Positions 1 through 10,305 of a stretch of 64,000 bases of DNA are shown here, one piece after another. Position numbers and translations under genes: made by a program. The notes under the pieces were generated by a model that saw nothing but the letters and a program-made list of their open reading frames with translations, was not told the origin of the DNA and did no database searches. The stretch comes from Gadus chalcogrammus. Taxonomy: Eukaryota > Chordata > Actinopteri > Gadiformes > Gadidae. The DNA lies in contig NC_079419.1 in assembly GCF_026213295.1 (NCBI RefSeq), forward strand, positions 28,019,139-28,083,138. The letters run 5' to 3'. Position 1 is the stretch's first letter, and every line of letters starts with the position of its first letter.

Positions 1-127
1 GGTCGTTCATTCGACTTTTAAAACTCAACATCCTAAACAATCAATCAAACCACAACAGTTTACTAAAAATAGGCTCTGCCCATGCACTGCGATGTTCTGG
101 CAAAAACACAACCAGATAGGAAATCAA

Positions 128-435
128 TCACAACATAATGTCCCATACCGTATCAACCTCAGGAGATGATTGGGGTATGAAGAACTGTGACACTGACGCT
201 TGGGTCTTCTGTGATCTTTCGTGTCTGCAGTGTTGCTCTCCTGTTGCATGCTGTCTGATGTCAGACAGCCCACCGTGCGCCACTGAAAACACTCGCCGAC
301 ATATTTTACAACTTGCCTTGTAAACATCTCCACTGACCTGTCCAGTCAAGGATGTGCGTCTTCCCACTCACGTCCGTACTTCTGCAAGCGTTTACGCTTT
401 TGAGGACGTGCTGGAGTATCGGGTGTAGTGGACAT
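128..435 (-). pseudogene. hAT-type transposon protein N-terminus with BED-like zinc finger, broken (copy 1)
   Basis: Seen: reading minus from the ATG at 435, the frame gives a short basic N-terminus (RPQKRKRLQKYGREWE) and meets TGA at 346-348. From about position 367 a different frame continues through a finger of the form CKIC...H(x4)H, containing FSVAHGGLSDIRQH, and stops near 128. Known: a basic lead followed by a C-x2-C...H-x4-H BED-like finger is how many vertebrate hAT-derived proteins begin, before an RNase H-like catalytic domain of several hundred residues. Inferred: a small indel near 346-367 split one ancestral first exon. No DDE/RNase H or dimerisation region follows, so the copy cannot encode a transposase. 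The flanking terminal repeat at 661-767 lies where a hAT 5' end should be. A domesticated short protein is possible but the frameshift argues against it. Confidence 0.72.
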
Positions 436-481
436 TTTTAAAAGGCGCGGGTTTTGTGAGCAGCGCCGGTGTGTGGTGTCT

Positions 482-494
482 GTCGCTAGGCAAC
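482..494. promoter_or_regulatory. Possible RFX X-box upstream of the hAT start
   Basis: GTCGCTAGGCAAC (minus strand GTTGCCTAGCGAC) closely matches the imperfect palindromic X-box bound by RFX factors. It sits 47 bp upstream of the ATG at 435, inside a CpG-rich stretch, as a promoter site would. Repeats at 2704-2716, 4926-4938 and 7148-7160. Binding is inferred from the motif only. Confidence 0.4.
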
Positions 495-660
495 CGTGAC
501 CACCACACACATGCGCAGACACACAGATGACCGGAGCGGGTCTTGCGTAGATCCCGCCGCGACAATTTTGCTGACCGTAGTATTCCCTGTGTTTTGTTTT
601 GATCATTATTGTTAGATTTAGTATTTGTGTGTGTGACAGACATGTGTATTGGACATTTAT

Positions 661-767
661 GGAAATACGGAACAAATTGCGTTCCGTATTCGTTCAATAC
701 GGGACGCAACATTTAATTGCCAAATAAGGGACGATTCCGTATTTTACGGGACGGTTGGCAACCCTAT
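661..767 (-). mobile_element. hAT terminal region with subterminal ACGGGACG repeats
   Basis: On the minus strand this reads AGGGTTGCCAACCGTCCCG and onward, a terminus type common in fish hAT elements. It contains repeated ATACGGGACG/CCGTATT motifs, as expected of subterminal transposase-binding repeats. A perfect 10-bp inverted repeat, AATACGGAAC/GTTCCGTATT, lies at 664-673 and 681-690. The outer end is near 765-767. The opposite terminus was not found, so only the 5' part of the element survives. Copies lie at 2883-2989, 5105-5211 and 7327-7433. Confidence 0.62.
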
Positions 768-941
768 GTGGGTCTCATTCATTTTTGTGTTTCTCCCCCA
801 AACCTTCCGTCAAAAAAAAGTCTGCCTTTTTACTATCACGGACATGATCCTAATCCGAACCGTATCCGAAACCGAGGCCCAAAACGGTTATCTGAACCGA
901 ACCGTGGACACACTGATCCGTTTCACCACTAGTATGTACAG
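768..941. other. Degenerate GGTTCGG-rich repeat fragment
   Basis: Between about 840 and 905 the stretch alternates CCGAACCG, CCGAAACC and GAACCGAACCG, the internal pattern of a decayed short transposon. No termini or coding frame could be defined. It ends with ACAG at 938-941, directly against the LTR; that tetranucleotide acts as a target-site duplication in the last unit. Repeated in each array unit. Confidence 0.5.
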
Positions 942-1589
942 TGAGGGGAAAAACGGTCTGTCTAGTTACTGGACCAGATGAAATGAGACGGAGAGGTAAT
1001 AAAGTCTGTCGGCACGAGGACCTTGGATTTATTAAGTAAAGTGGCAACGGTTATACAGAGTCATAAAGCGTGAGAAATCGAATATGTCTAAGTCCCTAAT
1101 CAGCGCTGATGGTTCGTCCGGAGCTTCGCCTCCGTGGAAGGTCTGCTTCAGAAGAAGATGAAGAGTTCCTCAGTGATACAGTCTTATGCTGTATCCTCCT
1201 CTTGATGAGGTGTGTGCGTTTGAGATGTGTGTGGTTCTGTGTGTTTTTGCTTGACCTTGGCTCTCAGGCCCCTAGTATCTGCATGTGTTCCTCCTAGTGG
1301 GGGAGAGCTCCTGAAGTGTCTCCTGTGTGGTAAATTAATGTGGCTCTCCCGTTCTTGAGGATGACTGGTGCATTGTCTGAGTGTCCACCATCTGCCAGCC
1401 TGGGAAATGGGGCCTTCCGCTCCGGCCTTGACCTGACTATATATTATCATGTTTGTGTTCGTTGGGTTAGAGCAAGAGTTGACTATATTGTAATGTGTCT
1501 GCCATGTGATGTGCTCATCAGGCTAGGGTAGGAGTTAGCTATATTTATAATGTACATGTGATGTACTCAGCAGGTTATTTTGCCCAACA
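942..1589 (-). mobile_element. LTR, family 1 (array copy 1)
   Basis: Read on the minus strand, this 648-bp segment starts TGTTGGGCAAAATAACC and ends CCCCTCA, giving the TG...CA ends of an LTR. It holds an AATAAA signal near its 3' end (complement of the TTTATTAAG run near 1029) and an AT-rich TATATA-like run near 1440. The ends are fixed independently by a solo copy at 13080-13834 that breaks at the same points and has its own target-site duplication. Left neighbour is ACAG; right neighbour is AAAG, so this copy does not have matching flanks. No primer-binding site or polypurine tract adjoins it. Confidence 0.8.
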
Positions 1590-2222
1590 AAAGCATTGCC
1601 TTATGTAGCGTATTTTGCCTACTGTAGCCTACGTCCGATACAAAAGGGTGTTTAGCACCCAGCGGAATGCATTCTCCAGTGCTGCCCGAGCCAATGAGAC
1701 TTTTCCCGCCCCTCCCTTCAGCCTGTCCCTATACATTGTTGTCCCTATGCATTTTTTTTTTTTAATTTTTGAATCCAGGAGAATCTTTTGATTCAGTTTA
1801 TGTGCACAGTCAACACTGTTGTAGCTGAGGTTGTGTCTTACTGTGTGGTACACCTGTGTCACCTCAGCTGCGGTAATATAGAGAGGAGGAGTGGGATGAC
1901 ATATTGTTGATCAAATTGAACATTTGTCTGCTGCCTGTCTTGTCACTCGAAAAGAAGTCAGGTCATCCAAACAGTTAATCCACACTAATAATATAATTGA
2001 TGTAATGATCACTGAACACTGCATTCCTCAAAAATATAAAAATTGTGACACAGAATACACAGAAAGCTCTACAAACATTTTTAATCTAGGAAATGTATGT
2101 ATATTAAAGAATAAAGGTTTAACAAATGTATTTATTTATTTATTAACTGTTAATCCATTAGTATGATTTGTTCTTTAAATGGCCATATATAATATTTATA
2201 TACTTCTGTATATTAAATAAAT
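1590..2222. other. AT-rich array spacer, nothing recognised
   Basis: This 633-bp stretch has a T12 run at 1752-1763 and is very AT-rich after about 1975. I saw no transposon ends, coding frame or RNA gene. It is present only between units and is absent after the last LTR. Copies lie at 3812-4444 and 6034-6666. Confidence 0.6.
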
Positions 2223-2349
2223 GGTCGTTCATTCGACTTTTAAAACTCAACATCCTAAACAATCAATCAAACCACAACAGTTTACTAAAAATAGGCTCTG
2301 CCCATGCACTGCGATGTTCTGGCAAAAACACAACCAGATAGGAAATCAA

Positions 2350-2657
2350 TCACAACATAATGTCCCATACCGTATCAACCTCAGGAGATGATTGGGGTAT
2401 GAAGAACTGTGACACTGACGCTTGGGTCTTCTGTGATCTTTCGTGTCTGCAGTGTTGCTCTCCTGTTGCATGCTGTCTGATGTCAGACAGCCCACCGTGC
2501 GCCACTGAAAACACTCGCCGACATATTTTACAACTTGCCTTGTAAACATCTCCACTGACCTGTCCAGTCAAGGATGTGCGTCTTCCCACTCACGTCCGTA
2601 CTTCTGCAAGCGTTTACGCTTTTGAGGACGTGCTGGAGTATCGGGTGTAGTGGACAT
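2350..2657 (-). pseudogene. hAT BED-finger fragment (copy 2)
   Basis: Identical to the fragment at 128-435, shifted by 2,222 bp, with the same frame break and same stops. The shared break shows that the lesion existed before the array amplified. Confidence 0.7.
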
Positions 2658-3163
2658 TTTTAAAAGGCGCGGGTTTTGTGAGCAGCGCCGGTGTGTGGTG
2701 TCTGTCGCTAGGCAACCGTGACCACCACACACATGCGCAGACACACAGATGACCGGAGCGGGTCTTGCGTAGATCCCGCCGCGACAATTTTGCTGACCGT
2801 AGTATTCCCTGTGTTTTGTTTTGATCATTATTGTTAGATTTAGTATTTGTGTGTGTGACAGACATGTGTATTGGACATTTATGGAAATACGGAACAAATT
2901 GCGTTCCGTATTCGTTCAATACGGGACGCAACATTTAATTGCCAAATAAGGGACGATTCCGTATTTTACGGGACGGTTGGCAACCCTATGTGGGTCTCAT
3001 TCATTTTTGTGTTTCTCCCCCAAACCTTCCGTCAAAAAAAAGTCTGCCTTTTTACTATCACGGACATGATCCTAATCCGAACCGTATCCGAAACCGAGGC
3101 CCAAAACGGTTATCTGAACCGAACCGTGGACACACTGATCCGTTTCACCACTAGTATGTACAG

Positions 3164-3811
3164 TGAGGGGAAAAACGGTCTGTCTAGTTACTGGACCAGA
3201 TGAAATGAGACGGAGAGGTAATAAAGTCTGTCGGCACGAGGACCTTGGATTTATTAAGTAAAGTGGCAACGGTTATACAGAGTCATAAAGCGTGAGAAAT
3301 CGAATATGTCTAAGTCCCTAATCAGCGCTGATGGTTCGTCCGGAGCTTCGCCTCCGTGGAAGGTCTGCTTCAGAAGAAGATGAAGAGTTCCTCAGTGATA
3401 CAGTCTTATGCTGTATCCTCCTCTTGATGAGGTGTGTGCGTTTGAGATGTGTGTGGTTCTGTGTGTTTTTGCTTGACCTTGGCTCTCAGGCCCCTAGTAT
3501 CTGCATGTGTTCCTCCTAGTGGGGGAGAGCTCCTGAAGTGTCTCCTGTGTGGTAAATTAATGTGGCTCTCCCGTTCTTGAGGATGACTGGTGCATTGTCT
3601 GAGTGTCCACCATCTGCCAGCCTGGGAAATGGGGCCTTCCGCTCCGGCCTTGACCTGACTATATATTATCATGTTTGTGTTCGTTGGGTTAGAGCAAGAG
3701 TTGACTATATTGTAATGTGTCTGCCATGTGATGTGCTCATCAGGCTAGGGTAGGAGTTAGCTATATTTATAATGTACATGTGATGTACTCAGCAGGTTAT
3801 TTTGCCCAACA
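3164..3811 (-). mobile_element. LTR, family 1 (array copy 2)
   Basis: Identical to 942-1589. Flanks are ACAG on the left and AAAG on the right, as in copies 1 and 3. Confidence 0.8.
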
Positions 3812-4571
3812 AAAGCATTGCCTTATGTAGCGTATTTTGCCTACTGTAGCCTACGTCCGATACAAAAGGGTGTTTAGCACCCAGCGGAATGCATTCTCCA
3901 GTGCTGCCCGAGCCAATGAGACTTTTCCCGCCCCTCCCTTCAGCCTGTCCCTATACATTGTTGTCCCTATGCATTTTTTTTTTTTAATTTTTGAATCCAG
4001 GAGAATCTTTTGATTCAGTTTATGTGCACAGTCAACACTGTTGTAGCTGAGGTTGTGTCTTACTGTGTGGTACACCTGTGTCACCTCAGCTGCGGTAATA
4101 TAGAGAGGAGGAGTGGGATGACATATTGTTGATCAAATTGAACATTTGTCTGCTGCCTGTCTTGTCACTCGAAAAGAAGTCAGGTCATCCAAACAGTTAA
4201 TCCACACTAATAATATAATTGATGTAATGATCACTGAACACTGCATTCCTCAAAAATATAAAAATTGTGACACAGAATACACAGAAAGCTCTACAAACAT
4301 TTTTAATCTAGGAAATGTATGTATATTAAAGAATAAAGGTTTAACAAATGTATTTATTTATTTATTAACTGTTAATCCATTAGTATGATTTGTTCTTTAA
4401 ATGGCCATATATAATATTTATATACTTCTGTATATTAAATAAATGGTCGTTCATTCGACTTTTAAAACTCAACATCCTAAACAATCAATCAAACCACAAC
4501 AGTTTACTAAAAATAGGCTCTGCCCATGCACTGCGATGTTCTGGCAAAAACACAACCAGATAGGAAATCAA

Positions 4572-4879
4572 TCACAACATAATGTCCCATACCGTATCAA
4601 CCTCAGGAGATGATTGGGGTATGAAGAACTGTGACACTGACGCTTGGGTCTTCTGTGATCTTTCGTGTCTGCAGTGTTGCTCTCCTGTTGCATGCTGTCT
4701 GATGTCAGACAGCCCACCGTGCGCCACTGAAAACACTCGCCGACATATTTTACAACTTGCCTTGTAAACATCTCCACTGACCTGTCCAGTCAAGGATGTG
4801 CGTCTTCCCACTCACGTCCGTACTTCTGCAAGCGTTTACGCTTTTGAGGACGTGCTGGAGTATCGGGTGTAGTGGACAT
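4572..4879 (-). pseudogene. hAT BED-finger fragment (copy 3)
   Basis: Third identical copy, carrying the same disabling frame change between the basic N-terminus and the zinc finger. Confidence 0.7.
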
Positions 4880-5385
4880 TTTTAAAAGGCGCGGGTTTTG
4901 TGAGCAGCGCCGGTGTGTGGTGTCTGTCGCTAGGCAACCGTGACCACCACACACATGCGCAGACACACAGATGACCGGAGCGGGTCTTGCGTAGATCCCG
5001 CCGCGACAATTTTGCTGACCGTAGTATTCCCTGTGTTTTGTTTTGATCATTATTGTTAGATTTAGTATTTGTGTGTGTGACAGACATGTGTATTGGACAT
5101 TTATGGAAATACGGAACAAATTGCGTTCCGTATTCGTTCAATACGGGACGCAACATTTAATTGCCAAATAAGGGACGATTCCGTATTTTACGGGACGGTT
5201 GGCAACCCTATGTGGGTCTCATTCATTTTTGTGTTTCTCCCCCAAACCTTCCGTCAAAAAAAAGTCTGCCTTTTTACTATCACGGACATGATCCTAATCC
5301 GAACCGTATCCGAAACCGAGGCCCAAAACGGTTATCTGAACCGAACCGTGGACACACTGATCCGTTTCACCACTAGTATGTACAG

Positions 5386-6033
5386 TGAGGGGAAAAACGG
5401 TCTGTCTAGTTACTGGACCAGATGAAATGAGACGGAGAGGTAATAAAGTCTGTCGGCACGAGGACCTTGGATTTATTAAGTAAAGTGGCAACGGTTATAC
5501 AGAGTCATAAAGCGTGAGAAATCGAATATGTCTAAGTCCCTAATCAGCGCTGATGGTTCGTCCGGAGCTTCGCCTCCGTGGAAGGTCTGCTTCAGAAGAA
5601 GATGAAGAGTTCCTCAGTGATACAGTCTTATGCTGTATCCTCCTCTTGATGAGGTGTGTGCGTTTGAGATGTGTGTGGTTCTGTGTGTTTTTGCTTGACC
5701 TTGGCTCTCAGGCCCCTAGTATCTGCATGTGTTCCTCCTAGTGGGGGAGAGCTCCTGAAGTGTCTCCTGTGTGGTAAATTAATGTGGCTCTCCCGTTCTT
5801 GAGGATGACTGGTGCATTGTCTGAGTGTCCACCATCTGCCAGCCTGGGAAATGGGGCCTTCCGCTCCGGCCTTGACCTGACTATATATTATCATGTTTGT
5901 GTTCGTTGGGTTAGAGCAAGAGTTGACTATATTGTAATGTGTCTGCCATGTGATGTGCTCATCAGGCTAGGGTAGGAGTTAGCTATATTTATAATGTACA
6001 TGTGATGTACTCAGCAGGTTATTTTGCCCAACA
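5386..6033 (-). mobile_element. LTR, family 1 (array copy 3)
   Basis: Third identical copy, with ACAG left and AAAG right, so it is a junction LTR within the array. Confidence 0.8.
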
Positions 6034-6793
6034 AAAGCATTGCCTTATGTAGCGTATTTTGCCTACTGTAGCCTACGTCCGATACAAAAGGGTGTTTAGC
6101 ACCCAGCGGAATGCATTCTCCAGTGCTGCCCGAGCCAATGAGACTTTTCCCGCCCCTCCCTTCAGCCTGTCCCTATACATTGTTGTCCCTATGCATTTTT
6201 TTTTTTTAATTTTTGAATCCAGGAGAATCTTTTGATTCAGTTTATGTGCACAGTCAACACTGTTGTAGCTGAGGTTGTGTCTTACTGTGTGGTACACCTG
6301 TGTCACCTCAGCTGCGGTAATATAGAGAGGAGGAGTGGGATGACATATTGTTGATCAAATTGAACATTTGTCTGCTGCCTGTCTTGTCACTCGAAAAGAA
6401 GTCAGGTCATCCAAACAGTTAATCCACACTAATAATATAATTGATGTAATGATCACTGAACACTGCATTCCTCAAAAATATAAAAATTGTGACACAGAAT
6501 ACACAGAAAGCTCTACAAACATTTTTAATCTAGGAAATGTATGTATATTAAAGAATAAAGGTTTAACAAATGTATTTATTTATTTATTAACTGTTAATCC
6601 ATTAGTATGATTTGTTCTTTAAATGGCCATATATAATATTTATATACTTCTGTATATTAAATAAATGGTCGTTCATTCGACTTTTAAAACTCAACATCCT
6701 AAACAATCAATCAAACCACAACAGTTTACTAAAAATAGGCTCTGCCCATGCACTGCGATGTTCTGGCAAAAACACAACCAGATAGGAAATCAA

Positions 6794-7101
6794 TCACAAC
6801 ATAATGTCCCATACCGTATCAACCTCAGGAGATGATTGGGGTATGAAGAACTGTGACACTGACGCTTGGGTCTTCTGTGATCTTTCGTGTCTGCAGTGTT
6901 GCTCTCCTGTTGCATGCTGTCTGATGTCAGACAGCCCACCGTGCGCCACTGAAAACACTCGCCGACATATTTTACAACTTGCCTTGTAAACATCTCCACT
7001 GACCTGTCCAGTCAAGGATGTGCGTCTTCCCACTCACGTCCGTACTTCTGCAAGCGTTTACGCTTTTGAGGACGTGCTGGAGTATCGGGTGTAGTGGACA
7101 T
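6794..7101 (-). pseudogene. hAT BED-finger fragment (copy 4)
   Basis: Fourth identical copy. It lies in the partial last unit, which keeps the hAT piece and LTR but lacks the 633-bp AT-rich spacer. Confidence 0.7.
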
Positions 7102-7607
7102 TTTTAAAAGGCGCGGGTTTTGTGAGCAGCGCCGGTGTGTGGTGTCTGTCGCTAGGCAACCGTGACCACCACACACATGCGCAGACACACAGATGACCGG
7201 AGCGGGTCTTGCGTAGATCCCGCCGCGACAATTTTGCTGACCGTAGTATTCCCTGTGTTTTGTTTTGATCATTATTGTTAGATTTAGTATTTGTGTGTGT
7301 GACAGACATGTGTATTGGACATTTATGGAAATACGGAACAAATTGCGTTCCGTATTCGTTCAATACGGGACGCAACATTTAATTGCCAAATAAGGGACGA
7401 TTCCGTATTTTACGGGACGGTTGGCAACCCTATGTGGGTCTCATTCATTTTTGTGTTTCTCCCCCAAACCTTCCGTCAAAAAAAAGTCTGCCTTTTTACT
7501 ATCACGGACATGATCCTAATCCGAACCGTATCCGAAACCGAGGCCCAAAACGGTTATCTGAACCGAACCGTGGACACACTGATCCGTTTCACCACTAGTA
7601 TGTACAG

Positions 7608-8255
7608 TGAGGGGAAAAACGGTCTGTCTAGTTACTGGACCAGATGAAATGAGACGGAGAGGTAATAAAGTCTGTCGGCACGAGGACCTTGGATTTATTA
7701 AGTAAAGTGGCAACGGTTATACAGAGTCATAAAGCGTGAGAAATCGAATATGTCTAAGTCCCTAATCAGCGCTGATGGTTCGTCCGGAGCTTCGCCTCCG
7801 TGGAAGGTCTGCTTCAGAAGAAGATGAAGAGTTCCTCAGTGATACAGTCTTATGCTGTATCCTCCTCTTGATGAGGTGTGTGCGTTTGAGATGTGTGTGG
7901 TTCTGTGTGTTTTTGCTTGACCTTGGCTCTCAGGCCCCTAGTATCTGCATGTGTTCCTCCTAGTGGGGGAGAGCTCCTGAAGTGTCTCCTGTGTGGTAAA
8001 TTAATGTGGCTCTCCCGTTCTTGAGGATGACTGGTGCATTGTCTGAGTGTCCACCATCTGCCAGCCTGGGAAATGGGGCCTTCCGCTCCGGCCTTGACCT
8101 GACTATATATTATCATGTTTGTGTTCGTTGGGTTAGAGCAAGAGTTGACTATATTGTAATGTGTCTGCCATGTGATGTGCTCATCAGGCTAGGGTAGGAG
8201 TTAGCTATATTTATAATGTACATGTGATGTACTCAGCAGGTTATTTTGCCCAACA
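7608..8255 (-). mobile_element. LTR, family 1 (array copy 4) with ACAG target-site duplication
   Basis: Same 648-bp LTR, but here ACAG stands on both sides (7604-7607 and 8256-8259). A 4-bp duplication flanking TG...CA is the mark of an integrase-made insertion followed by LTR-LTR deletion. This is the only array LTR with matching flanks, so it marks the original right-hand insertion and the true right border of the array. Confidence 0.85.
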
Positions 8256-9075
8256 ACAGACATATTACTTTTGGACAACATACAAGAAGGTTATTCCACA
8301 GTTTCAATATGGAATATTGAAAAGTAATTAACGTTGTACAATCTTGTAACTCTCTTCCTCTTCCTCTCTCTTTCTCTCTCTCTGTCTGTCTGCCTGCCTG
8401 TCTGAAGGTAGGCCCTCCCTCCCCATTCCTCATGAAAACACCGTCCCCTCTGCGTTACAAAGCCCCCCCCCCACCCCACAGAGTGGCTTTGTGAAGATCG
8501 AGCCACAATAGAACATTAACGAGAGTTCCAATCCTTATTATATTTCACTTCTCCCATTCTTCTGAACTTTCCTGAGGCCGGCACAGTCTGTGTTCCTAAG
8601 CAGTAGCTCCATAGCGGACGTTCAGAGTAAATACCTTTTACATTCAAGTCTGTTGGTATTTTGTTATTAAAGACGATGAATTATTAAAGACGAGTACCCC
8701 CCCACCCCACCTCTTCCCCCTCCCTCCGCACCCCCCTCGTAATCTACCCCTCTAACGCCTCCCTCCCCTTGAAACCTTTTCATCTCCCTCTTAAGATCCC
8801 GTCCAACACCCCTCTCCCCTCCCTCCGATCCCCCTTCGTGGATCTCCTCCTCCTCTCCTCTTCATCTATCCTAGTAAACCCCACCCTTCCCACGCCACAT
8901 CTCTCTCTCTCTGTCGCTATTTTTTACCAACGATAACTTCTATTTGAAGTTCCCCTTATCATCCAAGGATCTCATAGGGCTATCTGTGTACATATAAATG
9001 TACACACAGCGCAGAGACAGAGTGTACTGAGAACACAAATTGCGGTTAAGTGGTAGCCTTATGTCATAAGGTACC
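8256..9075. other. Single-copy flank with pyrimidine microsatellites
   Basis: No gene is recognised. It holds a perfect 9-bp inverted repeat (TTTCAATAT, 3-nt loop, ATATTGAAA) at 8302-8322. A CT/CTGT/CCTG pyrimidine tract spans 8351-8404 and a C-rich run spans 8463-8478. A roughly 210-bp strand of almost pure C and T covers about 8694-8905. The TACC repeated across the next LTR lies at 9072-9075. Confidence 0.7.
8694..8905. repeat. Long polypyrimidine tract
   Basis: About 210 bp is dominated by C and T on the plus strand (runs such as CCCCCCCACCCCACC and CTCTTCCCCCTCCC), with few purines. Such tracts can form triplex or slipped structures; that is general knowledge, not shown here. Confidence 0.75.
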
Positions 9076-9470
9076 TGTTAAGTATTTTAAGAAGCTGCAT
9101 TACCCTCACATAGCCACAAGGGGAGCAAGACCTTATTGAAGGCTGCTCCACCACAGAAGGCATCACCTTTGGTTAGGTGAAGAAGCCGAAGCCATCACGC
9201 CCACTAGGCCAAGCCCACTTGACGTCCTCTCTAGCGGGTGATTTCGAACTCCAGAGGCAGAGATTAATAGGTAGACGGCGCAGAAAGCCTCCCGGGCCTA
9301 AGCCCGGGGGGCTTGAAGTAGATCACGGTATTTTCCTCTCACACGTGTTAGATACAATTCCCTCCGTAGTCTCCATTTACCATACCGAAACATGCCGACT
9401 TTATAACAAATAAAGTGAGTTAAAGTGAAGCAACCCGGATTTGGACAACTTTCTTCAAGAATATGCAACA
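9076..9470 (+). mobile_element. Solo LTR, family 2, TSD TACC
   Basis: The 395-bp segment starts TGTTAAGTATTTTAAG and ends ATATGCAACA. TACC precedes it at 9072-9075 and follows at 9471-9474, giving a clean 4-bp duplication, so no provirus body remains. AATAAA lies at 9409-9414. It is related along its length to the LTR at 17072-17561, which has extra internal copies of a ~46-bp repeat; here there is one. Confidence 0.85.
9286..9313 (+). other. LTR RNA hairpin (12-bp stem, CTAA loop)
   Basis: AGCCTCCCGGGC and GCCCGGGGGGCT pair with one U-G wobble around a 4-nt loop, about 100 nt before the AATAAA. The related LTR has a hairpin at the same place (17391-17416) with different arm bases and a CTTT loop. 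Confidence 0.6.
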
Positions 9471-9474
9471 TACC

Positions 9475-10300
9475 ACAGATTTCAGCCGGACAGATAGAAC
9501 TCAGAGAAGTTTCTTTTATCGGCTGATACGTATGTAGTTTGCCCCGCCGCCATATTTGTAGTTCTTGGTAGTGCCCCCTACTCGTTAACACGAGAGTATT
9601 CCCAATTCCATCTCAGCATCTCCACCTGTACCACAAGATTATAACTATTATAAGTCCCAACTGGATGACCCCCTGCTTTCCAAGAAGCCGACTACTACTG
9701 TTTTACCCCCATCCAGCTCAAGAATCCCCTTAATTGTCTGCCCCCACCACGCGAGACCAAGTTTGCCTTGCAACAATAGGGTAACCCATTGAACAGCCGT
9801 TCAAAACCCCTCTTGACTTTAAAATTCATACTGGAACAGAGGGATCTCATACATTTCTATACACCCCCCATCAACTTGATAGGCAAAGACCTGTTGATTT
9901 CGCTGCAGATCACACAGACCTGCAACTTAAAGAGGAACACACCTAGTCTGTACCTTCAAACGCTCTCTTCCACACACTCCCTTATTCATATTGCTGAAAG
10001 AAGGAGGCTAAAACCCTTCCTATTGTCAGTTAAATTGAAGTCTTTTCTTATTGTTCTTTCTCCCCCTTGCCCCCTCCCACCCCAAACATCTGGTCATGTG
10101 TTGGGACCAAAATGTACATTTTGTATACTTGTTTGTATAGTTGAGGGTCTGTGTGTGTGTCTGGGTGCTGAAATACGGGGAGCCAGTCCCTAGTTGATAT
10201 CGGCAGAACACGCAAATATTTGTGTAAGTTGTAATCAATGTTTCTTGATTCACCAACATTAATAGTTTAAACGATCTATCAATGTTTGCATTTGTACTAA
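9475..10300. other. No feature recognised
   Basis: The only sizeable open frame (9789-10193, plus strand) is low-complexity in places and resembles nothing I know. No RNA gene or repeat end was seen. Confidence 0.6.
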
Positions 10301-10305
10301 ATTTG

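Larger units (their letters stand above)
1..8255. repeat. Tandem array, 2,222-bp unit, 3.7 copies in window
   Basis: The motif GGTCGTTCATTCGAC recurs at 1, 2223, 4445 and 6667, so the period is exactly 2,222 bp. I saw no substitution between units. The fourth copy stops at 8255, where its LTR ends and new sequence begins. The array probably continues left of the window. In unit-1 coordinates each unit holds a hAT 5' end on the minus strand (about 124-767), a degenerate GGTTCGG-rich stretch (768-941), an LTR on the minus strand (942-1589) and an AT-rich spacer (1590-2222). The short open frames repeat identically because the DNA repeats; they are not a gene family. Such perfect identity means either very recent amplification or an assembly artefact. 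Confidence 0.95.

Noticed and set aside
1..8255. Repeated small open frames in the 2,222-bp units as a gene family
   Set aside because: Apart from the BED-finger segment they show no protein similarity, and they repeat only because the DNA repeats.
942..8255. Array LTRs plus spacer as an intact LTR retrotransposon with a 1.57-kb interior
   Set aside because: No primer-binding site or polypurine tract adjoins the LTRs, and the interior contains a hAT 5' end and unrelated sequence, not gag or pol.
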